Shown piece after piece: positions 13,001 to 27,100 of a stretch of DNA of 64,000 nt. Position numbers and translations under genes: made by a program. The notes under the pieces are model-generated. The model did no database searches and had not been told where the DNA came from. It saw only the letters and a program-made list of their open reading frames with translations. Numbering within the stretch: position 1 is the stretch's first letter; each line of letters starts with the position of its first letter. The stretch comes from Rostratula benghalensis (Eukaryota > Chordata > Aves > Charadriiformes > Rostratulidae): positions 2,889,329 to 2,953,328 of the forward strand of contig VXAI01000015.1 of NCBI GenBank assembly GCA_013399305.1, written 5' to 3'.

Positions 13001-16000
13001 GCAATCTTGGCTCCTTGCCCTGTCAAATACCTGAGACATCTTTTGCTGTGCAGCCAGTAGAGACATTTTGGAGGAATAGTGAGGGCCAGGTCCTCTGCTG
13101 ATGGAAATCCATCTTGTTTGATTGCTAGCCCAAAACATCAAGTGGAGTGGAAAGACACTAATTTAAATATGAGATGTCATACTGGCCTGTGATTTAGTGC
13201 CCATTCTTTTCTCTCCTCCTTTCCAAGCACACACAGAGCTAGTTACACACCTCAGTGTCTTCACAATGGTAGGTGTGCATCTGATTTAAGGAAAGGTCAC
13301 TAAAAGGGGTGAAATGTCTGGGATTTCCAAATCCTGTTGAATTTCCCCTCAAAACTTTCACTGGTAAAACTTTGACTGCCAGATCACCCCTGTGAGGAGT
13401 GTGAAGTACTGTAGCATACTTCAAACTTAATTTCATGCTTTTGGTGAAGTGTTTGTTCAACTGGAATGATCTGGAAGTCACGCTTCCCCTCAAGCAGAAA
13501 TTTTGTGCGAGTATGCTGAGAGCTGACTACACTCAAATATACCTAAGATTATACATGTGTGTATGTAATTTTAGTATTTTCTTTCCAAACATATATAACC
13601 ACACATCATTTTAACTAGTGACTGCAAAACACGCTCCCAAAATGTAAATGGCCTCTCACAGCATCTGCAGCCTACTCACCTTCTTGATGGTTCACATGCA
13701 ATAATAACAGTATTCACACACAAAAATACAAGTAGAAAAAATTCCTTTACATGAAAAATTCCCAACCAGATAAACTGGGGAGCAGGACATGGTACTTTGT
13801 GTGTAGATTGTTTTTTCTTTAAATAGCAGAGAAGCTTTGGAAAGCACACCAAACCATATTCACTAGATGTCAGCCAGACATTTGAGTAGACATGAAGTGT
13901 TGTAGAATCTCTGGGGCTTTGCCATCAGCACAAGCTACTCTGAATACAACTTAAAAAGCTGTATCCAGTCCTTAGAGGTGTTAATTTTGGTGTTGTGTGA
14001 TTACCTGGGGTTAAAAAAGACAAAAACCAAACCCACAAAAAACTGCAAGCAGGAGATCATTGTATTTAGAAAGACTAATCAAAGAAAGACAAACAACTTG
14101 AAAATGTAAGTTGAAACTCCTCACATCAAAGTCTTCAATCAGAATTCAGGCCCCAATTCAGCCAAGTCCTGAAGTACCTCCTTGGTGTGAAAGTACTCGG
14201 GTAAGTCCCTCTGATGTCCATGGGAGCTGAGCGCCCGGGTACAATGAAGGGCTTTGCTGCCTGGAGATGAACGGGGGCGCGCTGTGAAGCATCCCGTCTT
14301 AGCTTGCAAAATGACGGTCTGAAAACAAATAGTAAGTGACAATTGAAAAATGTTGTTCTTTACAAAGACACCACAAAAAGGTTTGTGAGAAAGCAGCAGG
14401 GAAATGTTCAAACCAACAGGTTTTTCCTCCGAAAAGGAAGGATACAGTGACTAGAAAGGTATAAAAGTTAGGAAGGGGACTCTGAGTAGGAGGGAGAAAG
14501 AAATATGAAATCCAGCCTTCCAGTTGGGAAGTGGTATTAAATAGGAACACCAGCTCTGTTGTCCTTAGACAAAAATGGAGTTTCCAGGGAAATTCTTCTT
14601 CCAGAACAACTGAAAGGAGATGCAAGAGCCCTCTCAAAACATGAATGGACTTTGTTAAGCCGGGTGGGCCACGCTACCCATCATCTGACTGGTTTTTGAC
14701 GGGTGCTGGTTTTCTTAGGAGTTTATGTGAGATGAGAAGGGTCACAGTTATTTTAATGAACAGGTTTGTGAGAGATGCATGCCTGTAAAACAGGGTTATT
14801 AATGTTTGATTCCCATAGCTTATGCTATTGGAACTGCTGAACAGTAACCACGATGCTGGCAAATCAATCAAATATGTCCTCAGGAGAATTTCACAACAGC
14901 TGGTTGGGGTTTTTTTCCTAGTTTAATATTTTCTTTCAGTAGATGGGCTGAGCAGGGCCATGTTTTGTCAGGCAAAACTCCTGTCTATTTGTGGCACTTG
15001 TCTCCAAGTAGTGTTTTTCTTGCTCCTTTTTCTTGAAAGGATAAAGCTCTTCTTTGAGGCATCAAAGTACTTCACCCACATTGCTACAGCCACTCCTTGT
15101 GGAGTTTGTCACCCTGCATAATGCTTCAAAAGAGCAGATTATGTCAGAACAACACGAAATTTTGGGTTGTTCCTAGTTTTTTTAAGTCACAATTTTTGTC
15201 TTAAGTTTCTGTGTGTTGTTTTTATTGTGCAGTGGGCAGGAGACTGGCTCCCCATCCACATTATTTATGTCTGCAGTTTCCACTCTGGGGCCAAGGTGTG
15301 TGATTGGATGAAAAAAGACGGTGTCTGCCGGGTTCTTTGTTTGTAAGTGCTGATTTACAGAGGTGTGGAGGTCCATAACTGGATTTCCAAAGTACTACAG
15401 TGGAAGAAGGAAGTAGGAGTAGTAAAATAGAGAATTATGTACTCAGTAACTGATATGTTATTGAATACATATGAGAATATATAAGAAACTGTTTTATTAG
15501 TTGACATATATACATGGAAGAAGTAGGAAGTTTTTGAGCTCAGAGGCTGCTCTTTAGCTTTTTTTATCCCTAAACCATCGTGGGTACAACATCACTATGG
15601 CATGATTTTATCGAAGGGATGGAACTTGGCTTATATCATTCAGCTAAAGAAAATGCAAAAGACGTTTTCCATGAAATTCTACAGCCCAGGGCAGCTTTTA
15701 AAGAATGTAAATAGAAATAGCAGATAGTGTTTTTCTAAATCCATTTCATTTTATTTGAGTTTTGAGGATCAGCTTGTAGGAACACTAGTACCATGGTGGT
15801 GCATGGTTGAATGTGGTCAGAGGAAGAGAAGACTCCTAGTAGAGGAGTCAGTGTCTCCGTGACGGTGGGTTTGAGCAGGCTGGTTTCTCTCTCAGCAGCA
15901 AGCAGTGACATGTGGTCTGGTGTCTGATGCTGTCACCCCTGCAACTGCTAATTCTGCTCAACCGGCTCACTAACCACCACCTGTCAGCACCGAAAATTTG

Positions 16001-19000
16001 TTTGGCAGAAATGTGATTGCCACATTGATGTTTTCTTGTGTTAAAAGCACGGTAAGGCTTTCAGAAAAAGGAAAATAGAGCAGCATCGTGTAAGTATTCC
16101 ATCTTCAGCACCTTTTGATCCTCGCTTTAAAATTTCATAACTGACAAATGATGGTGCATGTGTTTTGAGCAAATACAGTATATTGTTCTTAGAAGGGCTT
16201 TTATCATTTTAAAGTTGTCATGTTTCTCTCTTTCTGTTTTTTCCTCCTCTTTTCTTTCCCTTTCACAAAGTGTTTGCTTGATAGATTCAGCTTCTGTATT
16301 TCAGCTGATGAAAATGTATTTTGTTTCTTTCCGTCTGACTGCAATAGTTGCCTGACAGTGTGCCAGTGCCACTAATCACCTCACTAATGGGGCAGCCAAG
16401 CACTTCCAGCACTTCTGTGTTTGTAGGTACATTTTCCCGCACCAACAGATGGGCCAGCATAATATAACTTGGAGCACACTTGAGTTCTCAAACCTGCCCC
16501 AGGTGCTAATGTCACCCGGGGGACCACCTAGCAGCTGGGGAGCTAAATGCTTTGGTTCCTCCAGGGTCGCAAAGAGGCAAGGGAAGCTGACAACGAAATG
16601 ATTTCTTCTCCAGACTACAGTGGATTTCCTCCTTGGTCCCTACTTCAGAGTCAAATCTTGCTCTCCCAGAATCTGATGCCACTTTTCGCTTGGATGAAGG
16701 GGAACACTGAGAAATCAGTGCTCAGAAGGACACTACCCAAGGGGGAAGTTCAGGGAGGATCACCCTGATGCTAACCTGGTGTGGGCAAAGCTTGTTCTGT
16801 AGCTGAGGATGGCTGAAAATGATGAAAGCTCTGTACACCGTAATGTTCACTGTATATAAAAGGTGTAAATTGCAGTCCTTGAAGATCCAAGATTTGAAGA
16901 AATAAATTCATTCTTGGTGTAGATATCATCCATTGCTGACATAACACACTAGTTTGTCCTAATATGTATTTTGTTCAAATTGCTAGGACTAGTAACCGTT
17001 TTATAGAATGGCGTTTCAGTTAAGGCAGAATTATATTTAATGGTATGTGCCTTTACACTTGTGATGATTCACCTAACAGAAGGTGGTGGTTACAACGTGA
17101 TATACTACATATCACAGTGAAGTACACAGTAGCAAGAAAAGGGGCACCCTGCTTAGCCATCATCATCTTGCCTCTACTAAACTGGGAAAAAACTGCAGGT
17201 GGCTAAAAAGGGATGCACTCATTGACTCTTCTAGGGAGTCCTGAATTGGCCATCTGCAAACTAGAAGGGACCCCAATAATCAGAGATGTCTGGGAGACCC
17301 TTCCTCTAAATCAGCACCAAATTCTACCTACTTACCTGGAAGGAGATTGTCAGTATTTTAGAAAACCTGTGCTGTTCTTTAAACAACTTGCTTTTTTGTT
17401 TTTAAATTTCTGTATAATTTTTCAGCTTCTGATTCTCCTGTGTTTTTAACAGAAGGCAATTTCATTATCTGCCCTTCCATATGAGTACACTGAGGTGTGG
17501 GCTGCCTTACTTAAATACCCTGGTTTTGGCAGAACCAAGGATTCGGGCCAGCTCTACTTCTTAGGCTTATAAAAATGCCCTACTCACAAGGTTATCCTGT
17601 CTTCTTACCTGTGTATATTATGCACAGTTAATACGCATGAAATCAGTACCTGAATTTTCTCCAGTCTCTTTATCATCCTCAGACATGGTTTCTTTTCAGT
17701 GTCTTGCTTAAGAAAATACATTTTATTTTGACTTCTCTCATAGTTTCTATTAGAAGTAGTCATGGTTTGATATTAATGTTTGCAGTGCTTTTGACACAGT
17801 CTAAGGTATGAATATCTGAAATCAGCTCTGCTTTGTATATTTTGTTGGCTGTTTAATGTAATTTCTCTTGCTGAGCAAGTGGATTTGTTCAGAATACAAA
17901 ACAACTGTAAATTCTATTAAAAAATGCCTCCTATATAGCAACTTGTAGATGATGTGAAATATCACAGAAGTGAAACAAGACAGGGTTGGGGTTTTTTTTT
18001 CCCATTTTTCGATTAGTACAGTTTTTGCTAACTTAGCCTACTTTTGCTAAGCTCAACACTTTGTACAAAATTGTTCAGAACATATTGCAGTTATCAAACA
18101 TTGCTTGATTATTTTTTGTTTTGTTGGGGTGGAGTTTTTTTTCTGGTCAGATTCAGAATGTCCTTCACTGATTAAATGCCATTTCTGAATAACAAATTAA
18201 CCTTGTTATCCATGCAGAGAACTCAGAATTCAACAAAACAAAAGATGAAGACTGTTACTCGTCATTTGAAATTGTGTAATCACAGCTATGCTGAGTTGTG
18301 TTTTGATTAAGTGGGAGATGATTACAGAGATCCATCACACAAAGATGTGATAGCATCCAGGGCAAGCACAGATTTAATTCCATCCCAGTGTAACAAAGGT
18401 TATAATGCAATTTTTAAGTTCCCACCCACATGGGGGAAATGCTCGAAAGTGTGTATGCACTTCAGGATGTTACAGATGATTGCCTGAAGGAGCACTCACA
18501 ACACCTGTGCTACTGGAAGGGTCAAGCACAGGTAGACTCCTACTTTGTGTCGAGACAGACTCCCATTTCAGTCGCAGGGCCACAGGGGTATGGATTACTC
18601 ACCTAACTTGTTATACTGCAGTCATAATTAGCATGATTTTTCCATGCTGCACAGTCACGATAATGCACAGTAGCCCTGAAATGTGTAGAAGTAAAAAAAA
18701 ATATTAAATTTCTGTAGTATGTACAGTTCTCCCTGGGTACAAACGTTCATGCATCTTTTTGGTTCTCTGTCCCAACTGGAGAAATGGATAGTGGAGAGGA
18801 CATGGACAGGAGGGGAAATGTGTGAGTTGTGTTACCACAGGATAAAACAGATTTCTGATACTCAACCAAGACTGAGTATCTCAGAGCTATAAATTGTTTT
18901 CTTCCGTTTGTGGGATCCAGAGCTGGAGTGAAGAACGAGGGCTGGCATCTTCCACTTTATTTTGGTAACATATTTCATGGATTGCTGGTTGCATCTTCTT

Positions 19001-20812
19001 TTGAAGCTGGTCAGAGGTTAGCATTGAAGCAGTTTTCTATCCAAAATGAGGTCACTCAGAAATTCCAATTTTGTGTATAGTTGTTACATCAATGAGAGAG
19101 TTTCCTTCAAAGCCTGAAGATGTCACTTGAGTTGAGAAACTGTGAAATGGAGTTAAAGTCTGTTATCTGTTCTGTTTCTCTGATAGTACAGGATCATTCT
19201 CTACAACAGAACGTCTCCCTAAGAAAAAAAAAAAGTATGACATTTTATTTCAAAGCCCATTTTATTTCATATAAGTTTAGAAATGTGAAGCCTCTCACAA
19301 AAAAAAAAACCAACCCCAAGCTGAGAAGATAATCAAAACGACTGAAAGAGGTCCATAAAACAAACTGCAGAAATTCACTATTACTTCTGTTAGGAGCAGG
19401 CTTTCTTTTTTGCATATGCTGAAAACACAGAGGGTTAGTGAGTGGGTCCAGTTGTGATAACAAATGAGGTGAGAGGAGAGGAGCACATCTGTAATACACA
19501 AAAGCTGCTCTTGCAGCCAGCTGCTGCCTTTGGGCTGGTAGAGTGTCACGCTAATGTCACTCGAGTCAATGACTTTAGTGTACTTTCAGCTTGGCTGTTG
19601 TAAATTTACAATTTAGTTGTCATATGTAAGGTACTGGGGGGGAAGAAAAGAGAAGGCTGTAGGGGATGTAGACTGTATGCCAACGATGCAGTGTAGGGCA
19701 CACTTCAAAACACCTCAAAAGGGAGTGTTAAGCACTCAGGCAGCTCGAAGAGCAGAGAGGTATTGATGATTGAAGCATGGGCATTTTTGCAGGCACTGGA
19801 GCCTTTTACCCTCTGCAGCTCTTGAAGTTCTCTTGGAAATATTCCTGATGGTTTTGTGAAGAGAGACAAATTGTTACAGGGCACCAGACTAGGTGCATAA
19901 TGGAAAATTTTACTTGCACAGAAGACTCATATAATTCACTTACAGCTGGGGTATGTGTGAGTTATTGGGCTTTCAAATGGGGGAAATAACCCTCATAAGT
20001 CATTGCTACTGTTGTGACCCATCCTCTTTTCATTCAGATACACAGTTTATCTTCCTTAACCCTTCTAGTTAAGGCATATTGTGATTATTTGATGAGATTT
20101 GTTACAAGCTGCTCTGAGGAATGAAAAAATGAGACTGTTCTCCAAACTGAAGTTATAGCTGAAGTTATGTTTCCAAGAAGGCTGATTTCATCTGGGAAGT
20201 GGCTTACATTATTCTCAGTTAAAATGAAATCCAGAAATCGTCTCTGGAGAATTTCAGAAGTCAATACTTCTTGCAAAAAACTTCTTGCAAAATTACCTCC
20301 TGTTTTCACACATCAGTGTTTTCAGGCTCCAGCTGAAGTAGAAGGGTGAGAGACTGTTCCTGTATTTTTTTCCAGTCTTGCTTTTCTGAGGAGAGCATCC
20401 AAACCAAACCCATCAATCAGGCAGTTACAGGGACCTCTGGTTGCCTCCTCACTTTAGTTCAGTGCGTTTTGATTTTCCTTCCTGACCCACATGAGCACAC
20501 TTCAGTGTGTTGTGTCTGTTGTAAAAAATTATTAACAATTCTTCACTGATGGACCCATTGCTACAGCCTTGCCCATTCTGGCTGGGCAGCAGGATTGTAC
20601 TGGTTGGTTTTGTGAGGTCTCTGATGTCCAGCTGACATATCAGCACATCCCCAAGGCTACTGCTCACAAACACAGAACTTTTTTCCCTGAAGCATCTTTG
20701 GCTTGATTTCATTACCAAGAGGCGTTGCTTAGAAATGTGCCACTTCCTTCATAAAGTTTATTAGGTATTAAATTGTTTTATTGGGTATAAAATTGGTTTA
20801 GAGCATTACATT

Positions 20813-20837
20813 CTTTATAGCTACTGTAGCTATAAAG
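20813..20837. repeat. Perfect 11-base inverted repeat with 3-base loop
   Basis: CTTTATAGCTA (20813-20823) and TAGCTATAAAG (20827-20837) are exact reverse complements around CTG. The loop is short enough for a DNA cruciform or RNA hairpin, but the stem is AT-rich and weak. Confidence 0.85.
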
Positions 20838-21539
20838 ACTTCAGTGGTAATTCACGAGATTCATGGCAAATTAGAAACAGCAAGACTTCCTAGGTAATCA
20901 GAAAAAAGAAAACCCACCCACATTGTAGGTGCTGCCTGGGATGATGACTGCAAATGAGATAAGTGTGATGTACAGTTCCCATATGAAAATTACCCAAGTG
21001 GGGAAGATAGCAGGTTCTTCAGTAGGTCTTCTCATGGGTGTTCTCAGAAGCACATTTACTTGTTCAACTTGGAGCTAAAAGAGTTTTTTAAACTCCAGTT
21101 AACACTGGAGAACCATTAGAAGTGAGAGTGACAGTCTAAGAGGCCTGGGATATTGGTGGTGGATTGTTAACAAGACACAAACCTACAAGGCACTTGAATA
21201 GGCATTTAATTTTAGCTGTGTGACTGCTCCTGCTGTAGTCAATGGAATAACACAGAACTGTATAGTTAAGCAAGCAGTCAAGTGCTTGGCCAGATCTGGA
21301 ACTACAGGCAACTGCAAATTGCATTTCTGCCCTCAGTAATGCATCAGCAGTGAAGGCAAGAAGTGATTTCCTAATGATCTCCAAGGATATAAAAGAGAAG
21401 AATTTATTTTTGGTTTTTAGTTGTGGAATTTTCTTTATGCCTGCAAATAGACAAAATGCCATCTAACAGTTAACAATGGAATTACTTTGGAAGTAAGGTA
21501 CAAGGTGAGATAATCCACCCAGGGATAGAAGGAAGGTCC

Positions 21540-21860
21540 ATACATCTGCCTCTGGGGCAGGCAGGGAGCTGCCAGTGAGCAGTTGCTGCTGGGCTGCACA
21601 GATCCACTGGGACACTGTGTCCCCAGACCCGCCGTGCCCCAGGGGCTGCAGTGCAGCTGCACCAGGAGGTGTGTGTTCAGAGCTCAGCAGGCTGTGAAGC
21701 AAATGCATCTGGAGGATGCCTTGGGGCTGCCCTCCAGAGACCCCATGGAGTTCCTTGGAGCCCTGTGCTCAGTGGCTGGATGGTGGCTTTGCTCTGCTCT
21801 TTAGAGAGAGTGGATCTGGGAGCAGCTCACTGCTTTTCTCCGCAGTAATTCTGCTGTGCC
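21540..21860. other. GC-rich islet in the intron
   Basis: This short block, rich in ctgc, gggctg and ccag words, stands out from AT-rich neighbours. It has open frames on both strands but no recognised domain and few CpG, so it is neither a clear exon nor a CpG island. A decayed repeat is possible. Confidence 0.35.
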
Positions 21861-22989
21861 ACCACCACCACCATCTTAGAATCAAACGATGACTCTCCTC
21901 AAGGGCTAGCTTAAAAGTAAAGCTTTCACTTTCAGTTTGAGGAAGGCATTTACAGAACACTTGCTTCTGAGGTGTTGTCAAACAGTGTCTCAGTTCAGGC
22001 CACGGTGCCTGTTTAGGAGTAGCTGTTGCTTGCTGCCTATTCTTGAGTTTATTAATATAAAACCATGGCTGTACCAGTCTCAAGTGTGTCAGGTTTCTTC
22101 TGCTTGACATCTTCTAGTTTACTGCACATCTGTAATGATCATAAGCAGAGAAAGGTGTTGTTCTATTGTGCTTCGGGTTGCCAGAAGGTGATGCACTATA
22201 TTTCCCCTTGTGAAAGAATTATTGATCTCCACCTGTATCTCTTGCCCTGTAGTTATAATAATCATAGCTTAAGAAATGTAAGGGTAAGAAATATTATTTG
22301 AAGAAATTCTAATTCTGCATCAAAGGATCATTAGGCTGGATTGAACCCAGTCTAGGAGGCTTGCCAGATGAATTTTTAATATATTAAAAGTCTTATATAA
22401 TGTATAAAAATCGGAGAACTAGAGTTTGCTGGTTGCCAGAATTTCTTTTGAGCCATGGTGTTTTCTTCCTCCATGATACCTTGTAAATTTGCTATGCAAG
22501 GTTAAACCCCCTGACTCCTAGCAGGCTTCTTTAATTAAACTGGCTATTGGAGGGCTAAGATCCTGGCCCAGCAGTGATCTCAGCTGCCCTCTCTGGACGC
22601 TCCACTGGGCCGTGTTCCCTGTCTGTGCACATGAACTCAGGTAGACACTGAATGTGTGTGACATGTTCTCTCAAGGGAGCAGATGGTGCTGCTGAGCCCT
22701 CCCCACGGCAGTTTGGCATGAATTGTTGGAGATACTGGGAGACAGTAGTAAGACATCTTTAAGAACAGTGTGTTTATATTTTCATAACTTGTATGTATCT
22801 GTCAGCACGTGAATTTATTACCCTGTTTTCTGGGGACCATCAGTAATCACTGGCTCTAACAAGGAAGGAGGATCCCAGTTAAACTACACTGGGAAAAAAA
22901 AATAATCAAGAGGATATATCTTAATTGGAAGGCAATGATTCATTACCTTCATCTTATTCCACACAGAGTATTTATTTGATTTGGCTTCT

Positions 22990-23200
22990 CAGAATTTGCC
23001 TGGTCTCTCACTAGATCCCATTCCCGGGCAGATGCCTGTGTGTGGGTCGGGGGAGCCCGGGGTCTCCTGGGGCAGCTGTGGAGAGGCTGTGCATTGGCTG
23101 CAGCGTTGTCCTTGCTCATGTGCCCTGCTCCACCTGGGGCTGCCCGTGTTCCTCAGCTCCTGATTCCTGTCAGAGCACCAAGGCAGATTTATCTTCAAAA
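22990..23200. other. Second GC-rich islet in the intron
   Basis: Compositionally like the block at 21.5 kb, with gggg and ccctg words and several CpG. Both strands stay open for 60-74 codons without any known motif. Confidence 0.3.
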
Positions 23201-24084
23201 CAATCAAGGTGAGGGAAAAAAAAAATTAATTGAATGCAAATTTCAAAATACTGTGCAGATCTGATGTTTCCTGGCCAGAAATCCTGCAGAGATCTGCTAT
23301 CGAGTAGTAACTCTGCCTGCCCATAAGCTGCCCATAGCTGGTTGTGTTAGGATGATGTTTCATCTAAGACATGAGCCCAAAAATTTGGAAAACCTGAGTT
23401 CAATTCCATCTCTGCTATAGGTTTGGATGTTACTTTGAATAAGACATTGTATTTCCCTGTATTCAGTTTTTGTTCTATGGCAGATCAGGGGAAATATTTC
23501 TGTCCCATGTCCATCATTCAGAGGATCTCTAAAATGCTTCTGGTATCCTAATGTGTGTGTGTGCAGCATCTGGATGTGACTGAATCTTCCCTAACTGCTC
23601 TCACGCTAACAGCCACAGTGCTCCTCTTTGAAAAAAATTAAATTCAACTTTTAATGGGTCTGTGCCAACCTAAGTTACAGTTGGGCATTTTGTTTCCAGC
23701 AAAGCTAGGTAAAAATACATTGCTTACTCTTTGTCTTCATGCTGAAATAACAATTACCTTTTCCTTAAACCTCAGCCAAATCTCCCAAAATGATACAGGG
23801 CTGCAGCTCCTATTAAGAGCTTAAACTAGACTGTATCACTTGGAATTATAATTTGCCCAGGTTACAGGACACTTGTATGACCAGCTCAAGCAGCAGTAAA
23901 CTTTTTGGAGGTGGGGGAGTACGGAGGGCAGAGGGAATGAACTAGGGCTGCTGCAAAGATCTCTGGGATAAGGTCTTCACCTGGCCCATCCAAAAACAAG
24001 CCATGTAACTTGCAGTTTACCCTCAGCAACGTGATAGAAGCAACCACAAAGCCCTTTCTCCTGCGCTGTTACAGGGTGCTTGAC

Positions 24085-24104
24085 TTTTTTTTTTTTTTTT
24101 TTTT
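24085..24104. repeat. Homopolymer T20
   Basis: Twenty T in a row, followed by aaacac. It could be the poly(A) end of a decayed minus-strand insertion, but no element body is recognisable. Confidence 0.85.
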
Positions 24105-27100
24105 AAACACAGCATCTTTCGTGTAACGGTGGAATTGCTCAGCGTAATTCAGTCGCAGAGCGGAGGCAGTGACCTGTTGGTTGGCAGAAGGGGACAGTGA
24201 CAGGAGAAACGGGGCAAGGAAGTGGTTATTGCCGTCACCCAACAAAGCAGATGATGAGGCTGGAATTCCTCTGAAAATGCAAGTGGTAAAAGCAGCAGAG
24301 GATGTAAATGTTGACACAGGGCAACAGGGCGGGATTTTGATACAGTGGATGTTGTAGTTAGAGCTAGTGAAGAAATCGCTGGGGGCCTCCAGTGTGGTTA
24401 TTGCTTTTGTCTTATTTCATCTCTGTAGAGGTATTACACTGCCTGTGACAGCCTGGCTCTGAGAGAAGATGGAAAGAGATTATTTAGAGGCAATGGGACA
24501 GACAAGTGGATTGCATTCCGTGTTACTCACAGCAAAGATGGTCCAGGGCAAAATTAAATGAACTGAAAGTCCAGAAAAACTGCCTTCAGAAAAATGATGT
24601 AGAGCTATATTTTTTTCACATTTTCTTATCGAAAAGTAGGCAAAGTAATGCAGCCCCTGTAATTATTTCTTTAATCATCCATCCCATTTTACCAGAAAAG
24701 TTGTTGTTTGGGGTTTATTTAACAGAAAATTGTACTTAGATTGAAAAAGAAAAGTATGACAGACTCTTGATTATTTCTTTTGGCAGCCCAAAACATGTGC
24801 AACAAAGGCTCCACAAATAGATAAAACCTGGAGCTCGGTAAATGAAGAGCCCTTGTGACCCAGGAGGGATAAAACACATCAGCGATGTGATGAAAGAATT
24901 GCTTAATCCCATGGCACTGTCCCTTTCAGTTCTTGAAAATTCAGGCTTTAATGAAGCAAAGTAGTATTTAATGACTCCCACCATTCCCCAGAAATAATAA
25001 ATTACTGGAGTAAAAGAGGGGTTGTTTTTATCTATTTTAGCAAGCTGTAGTGAAAGTGCATCTTTCAGAGTAAAACTGTAGGAGCTGTTTGGGAACATAA
25101 AATGCTATAGGTCACGAAGCAAAGTCTGTATTTTTTTCTAATGCAATGCTCTTCTGATTACGTCTGACAATCCTTCTGAGGTCAGTTTTGTGCTGATACC
25201 TGTATTTCATAGCTGTACTATATATAACTGGCTCTGACTTGCTGTTAGCCACAAGTGAAGCGGTGCCACGTTTGAGAGTGCATATTTGCACTGCAGCCCT
25301 TCTCTACATCTAGGGGGGTGTGAAATACAGAGGGGGCTTACCCTGTGGTGGGACAGGGAAGGGTAAATAAGGGCAGGATTGAGGGGGAGCAATGAACACT
25401 CTGTAGGAGCAAATTGTCTAAGTGTTCTCCAAAATCCTAATCTAACATACCCTATTTGCTCTACCCCTTTCTATGATAAGAAACTCACAGAGGCAATGGG
25501 TTTTATAAGAACAGAGTTATCAAGAGATGGCATGAAACTCACCCAATTATGTTTCCCTGCATATGACACTGGGATGCTGTTCTCCCTGCTCACAGTGGGT
25601 GTCTGCAGATCACTCTCAGGTATCAGGATGAACGTCCTTGGCTAAGAGCAAGGAAGGAGATAAAAAAAAAATAACTAACTTCTGCTGAGCTCTGCCTTAC
25701 AGTTGTCTCCAAGGGCAGGGACAGAGCTGCCGCTGGTTCCCAGTGTGATAGATATCACCACGTGGCTCAGCATGTGGCTGCCTGACACAGGGAAACAGAA
25801 CAAGAGATTAATTTGGGTGAAATTCTATTAGCTGTAGATTACCTTTCTCTTTGGCTTTGCACAAAGCAGTAAGTCCAAGGTTGGAGAACATGGACTTTGA
25901 CTCATAGCATGGGGCTCTCTTCTACCTATTTTGTTTTCAAGGGTGTCTGTATTTGAAGGGTTTTTAAAAATATGCTCATAGCAGAAATGTGGTGTGTATA
26001 TTTCCAGCCTAGGTGTGAATTAATGTAGTGAAGGCAGCCATAAAAAGGCAAAAGGTAGATGTCAATATTTTCTTTTATTCAACTAATGATCTTTTTCCTA
26101 TAATGAATCAGTAATTTTCCAAATACCATTTTTGAAAAAAATAATACCTATTTGGCAAGCATATATTTTATGTCTAAATTAATCTGTTGAAAGGAGAGAA
26201 TCCATTAAATTATATTCCCAAAAAGGGATATTTTCAGATGCTTTTGAAATAAAACATTTTGCTTGATCTGAAATGAACTTTCTTTCCGTATTTGGAATTG
26301 GAAATGCCTTGAAATGCCATGTACATTTTTGGTTCAATTGGAAACCATATCTGTATCTATATATATTTGACTTCTAGAAATCTCTTGCAAACAAGGAACA
26401 TCTCTTATTTGCTCAGCACTTTAATAATACAGGACACTATCTTCCCAATAAGCTGAAGCTAATATTTACAGTCTTCGATTGTGAGGACACTTTTAGCTCT
26501 TGGGGAAAAATACTGCTGAACGTGTAGGTGTATTTTCACATTCTTATGCTAGGTGGAATGTGTCCTATCTAGTTTAAAGAATAAAAACATGCCTAGCAAA
26601 CTCTTTTATATGTCACCATCAGTGCATTTCTGTTGGTTTCATTATACAGCAGAACAACAACAAAAGAATTTAAAAATCCTCCAAACAAAAGAATTTGTCA
26701 ACTAACGCAAGCCTTAGTCTTTGTAACTGGGAATAACTGGTTCTGAAGAAATGAGATGAAAAGAGCCAGTACAAGGCTGTGTCTGGTGACTTGCTTCAGA
26801 TTTCCCTGGAGAGGCAACAAATCTACAAATGTGACAGCCTACTTTGCAGTCTTAGGATTTGGAAATTCTTTAGGGAGCTCTTCATCGAAATCACAAACAA
26901 CCCTTTTCTTTTGTGTTTTACTCAAATCGCATCCCTTTACCAGCTCTTTAGGTGACATGCTGAGGTCTGTGTTCATATAAAATGTCTTAGTTTGTCAGTC
27001 ACATCACTGCCTATAATTAATGTTACTATCTGTCCATTAATAATAGCAATAAAGCATTTAAGCAGAATGAATGACTAGGACATAATAGCACTTTGTTAAA

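Larger units (their letters stand above)
2853..20000. other. GALNT9: Intronic DNA of the long GALNT9 intron, first part
   Basis: No exon, RNA gene or transposon could be supported. It holds two homeobox-motif-rich blocks (4880-5170 and 6890-7090), an inverted repeat cluster at 5230-5257, a C9 run at 7976-7984, a G10 run at 9911-9920, a T15 run at 11390-11404, and several G-run-to-T-run motifs. Protein-like open frames are under 131 codons and show no known domain. Confidence 0.5.
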
